DNA from: Planctomycetota bacterium
Lineage (GTDB): Bacteria > Planctomycetota > Planctomycetia > Pirellulales > Pirellulaceae
Assembly (NCBI GenBank): GCA_026692885.1
Contig: JAPLNJ010000377.1
Span: 1-14,382, forward strand
DNA length: 14,382 nucleotides
Reading direction: 5' to 3'
This document shows positions 14,030 to 14,382 of the stretch, in pieces. The notes below the pieces were generated by a model. That model was not told where the DNA came from. It worked only from the letters and a program-made list of their open reading frames with translations, and searched no databases. The position numbers were made by a program, and so were the translations under genes. How positions within the stretch are numbered: the first letter of the stretch is position 1; each line of letters opens with the position of its first letter.

Positions 14030-14280
14030 TACGAGGTTAAGCGTAAGTCGTTGTCATTCCGCCACTTTCCCCACTGGGCCTGCCCCAGTGGAAAAGGGGT
14101 TTGGGCACCAATAGCGGTCCCCCCTTATTCCCCTTCGCCACATTCACCGCCGCCGCAGGCGGCGGTGAATGCGGCGAAGGGGACGGGGTGTGGTCGCGGT
14201 GCGCGGCCTTGGTTTTCAAACCTCTTGTCCACTGGGGCAAGCCCAGTGGGGATCGGAGGTTCCGCTTAACCTCGTACCAT
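14026..14280. repeat. Concentric imperfect palindrome, about 255 bp
   Basis: Three nested inverted pairs share a midpoint near 14156. The outer 18-base arms are at 14026-14043 and 14263-14280 (ATGGTACGAGGTTAAGCG, exact). The middle 21-base units are at 14071-14091 and 14229-14249 (20 of 21 match). The central 25-base arms are at 14130-14154 and 14158-14182 (24 of 25, loop GCA). Flanking GGTTTG…ACCAA also pairs across the centre. It overlaps the previous palindrome by four bases and is followed at 14283-14299 by a further copy of the GGGGCAAGCCC unit. Confidence 0.88.
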
Positions 14281-14282
14281 TC

Positions 14283-14299
14283 GGGGCAAGCCCGGATGG
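14283..14299 (+). repeat. Extra copy of GGGGCAAGCCCGGATGG unit
   Basis: This 17-base unit is identical to 14013-14029 and is the reverse complement of 13844-13860. With the two variants at 14071-14091 and 14229-14249 there are five copies in under 460 bases, in both orientations. Confidence 0.9.
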
Positions 14300-14382
14300 G
14301 GAGCAGACATGCCAAGCTGGAACAAAAGCCGGACCAGATCGCACCATTGCAAGGACTCTCTGGGATACAATTTTTCGCGGCC
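14300..14382. other. Unassigned end of window
   Basis: No gene is recognised in these last 83 bases. TACAAT at 14366-14371 resembles a -10 box for a gene beyond the edge, but no -35 sits at proper spacing (TTGCAA is only 13 bases away). Confidence 0.3.

Noticed and set aside
13707..14315. Several small open frames of 68 to 135 codons in the palindrome island
   Set aside because: They overlap each other on both strands, consist of translated palindromes, and have no ribosome binding sites or known domains.
14347..14371. Promoter TTGCAA / TACAAT near the right edge
   Set aside because: The spacing is only 13 bases and no downstream gene is visible in the window.
13450..14382. CRISPR array or integron attC cassette array
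   Set aside because: The repeats are inverted, unequal and irregularly spaced, with no regular spacers. No cas gene, integrase or attC core sites are seen.

Overview
The window looks like a chromosomal segment of a planctomycete, probably Pirellulales-like. The DNA is GC-rich. The evidence is a secreted PQQ-type beta-propeller protein with the N-terminal 'WPQFRGP' motif, a planctomycete-style outer-membrane barrel, an LpxC with the 'GYGSWSG' N-terminal variant, an OmpH-like gene upstream of lpxC, FHA-linked signalling, and many palindromic intergenic repeats. The taxonomic call is an inference from gene content. No rRNA, tRNA, CRISPR array, recognisable transposase or phage gene was found.

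Layout: (1) 117-1382 (+) is a secreted beta-propeller protein. It converges on (2) 1467-2549 (-), an outer-membrane beta-barrel, with a shared hairpin terminator between them. (3) 5919-2826 (-) reads as a three-gene run: a degenerate receiver-domain protein, an FHA-GAF histidine kinase, and biotin-protein ligase. A 124-bp foldback element fills the gap between the kinase stop codon and the ligase start codon. (4) 6239-9111 (+) is an envelope/lipid A cluster: an OmpH/Skp-like chaperone, LpxC, and a Gfo/Idh/MocA dehydrogenase that resembles UDP-GlcNAc 3-dehydrogenase. (5) 9141-10397 (-) is an FAD-dependent aromatic-type monooxygenase. (6) 10612-11190 (+) is a 2H-family RNA 2',3'-cyclic phosphodiesterase. 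It converges, with a 15-bp gap, on (7) 11206-13449 (-), a PAS-GAF hybrid histidine kinase with a C-terminal receiver. (8) 13450-14382 has no credible gene and is a palindrome island.

The genes fall into two themes: outer-membrane biogenesis (OmpH, LpxC, dehydrogenase, barrel) and signal transduction (receiver plus FHA kinase, hybrid kinase). The remaining genes are housekeeping or metabolic.

The most unusual content is non-coding. At least nine intergenic foldback or paired-hairpin elements sit at gene borders. The 3' end holds five palindromes almost back to back, the last two being long concentric imperfect palindromes (about 186 and 255 bp). These share a GGGGCAAGCCC-core unit present in five copies. 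Several unrelated sequences show one architecture, a small hairpin followed by its own reverse complement, which resembles paired REP units (REPINs) or MITE-like foldback elements.
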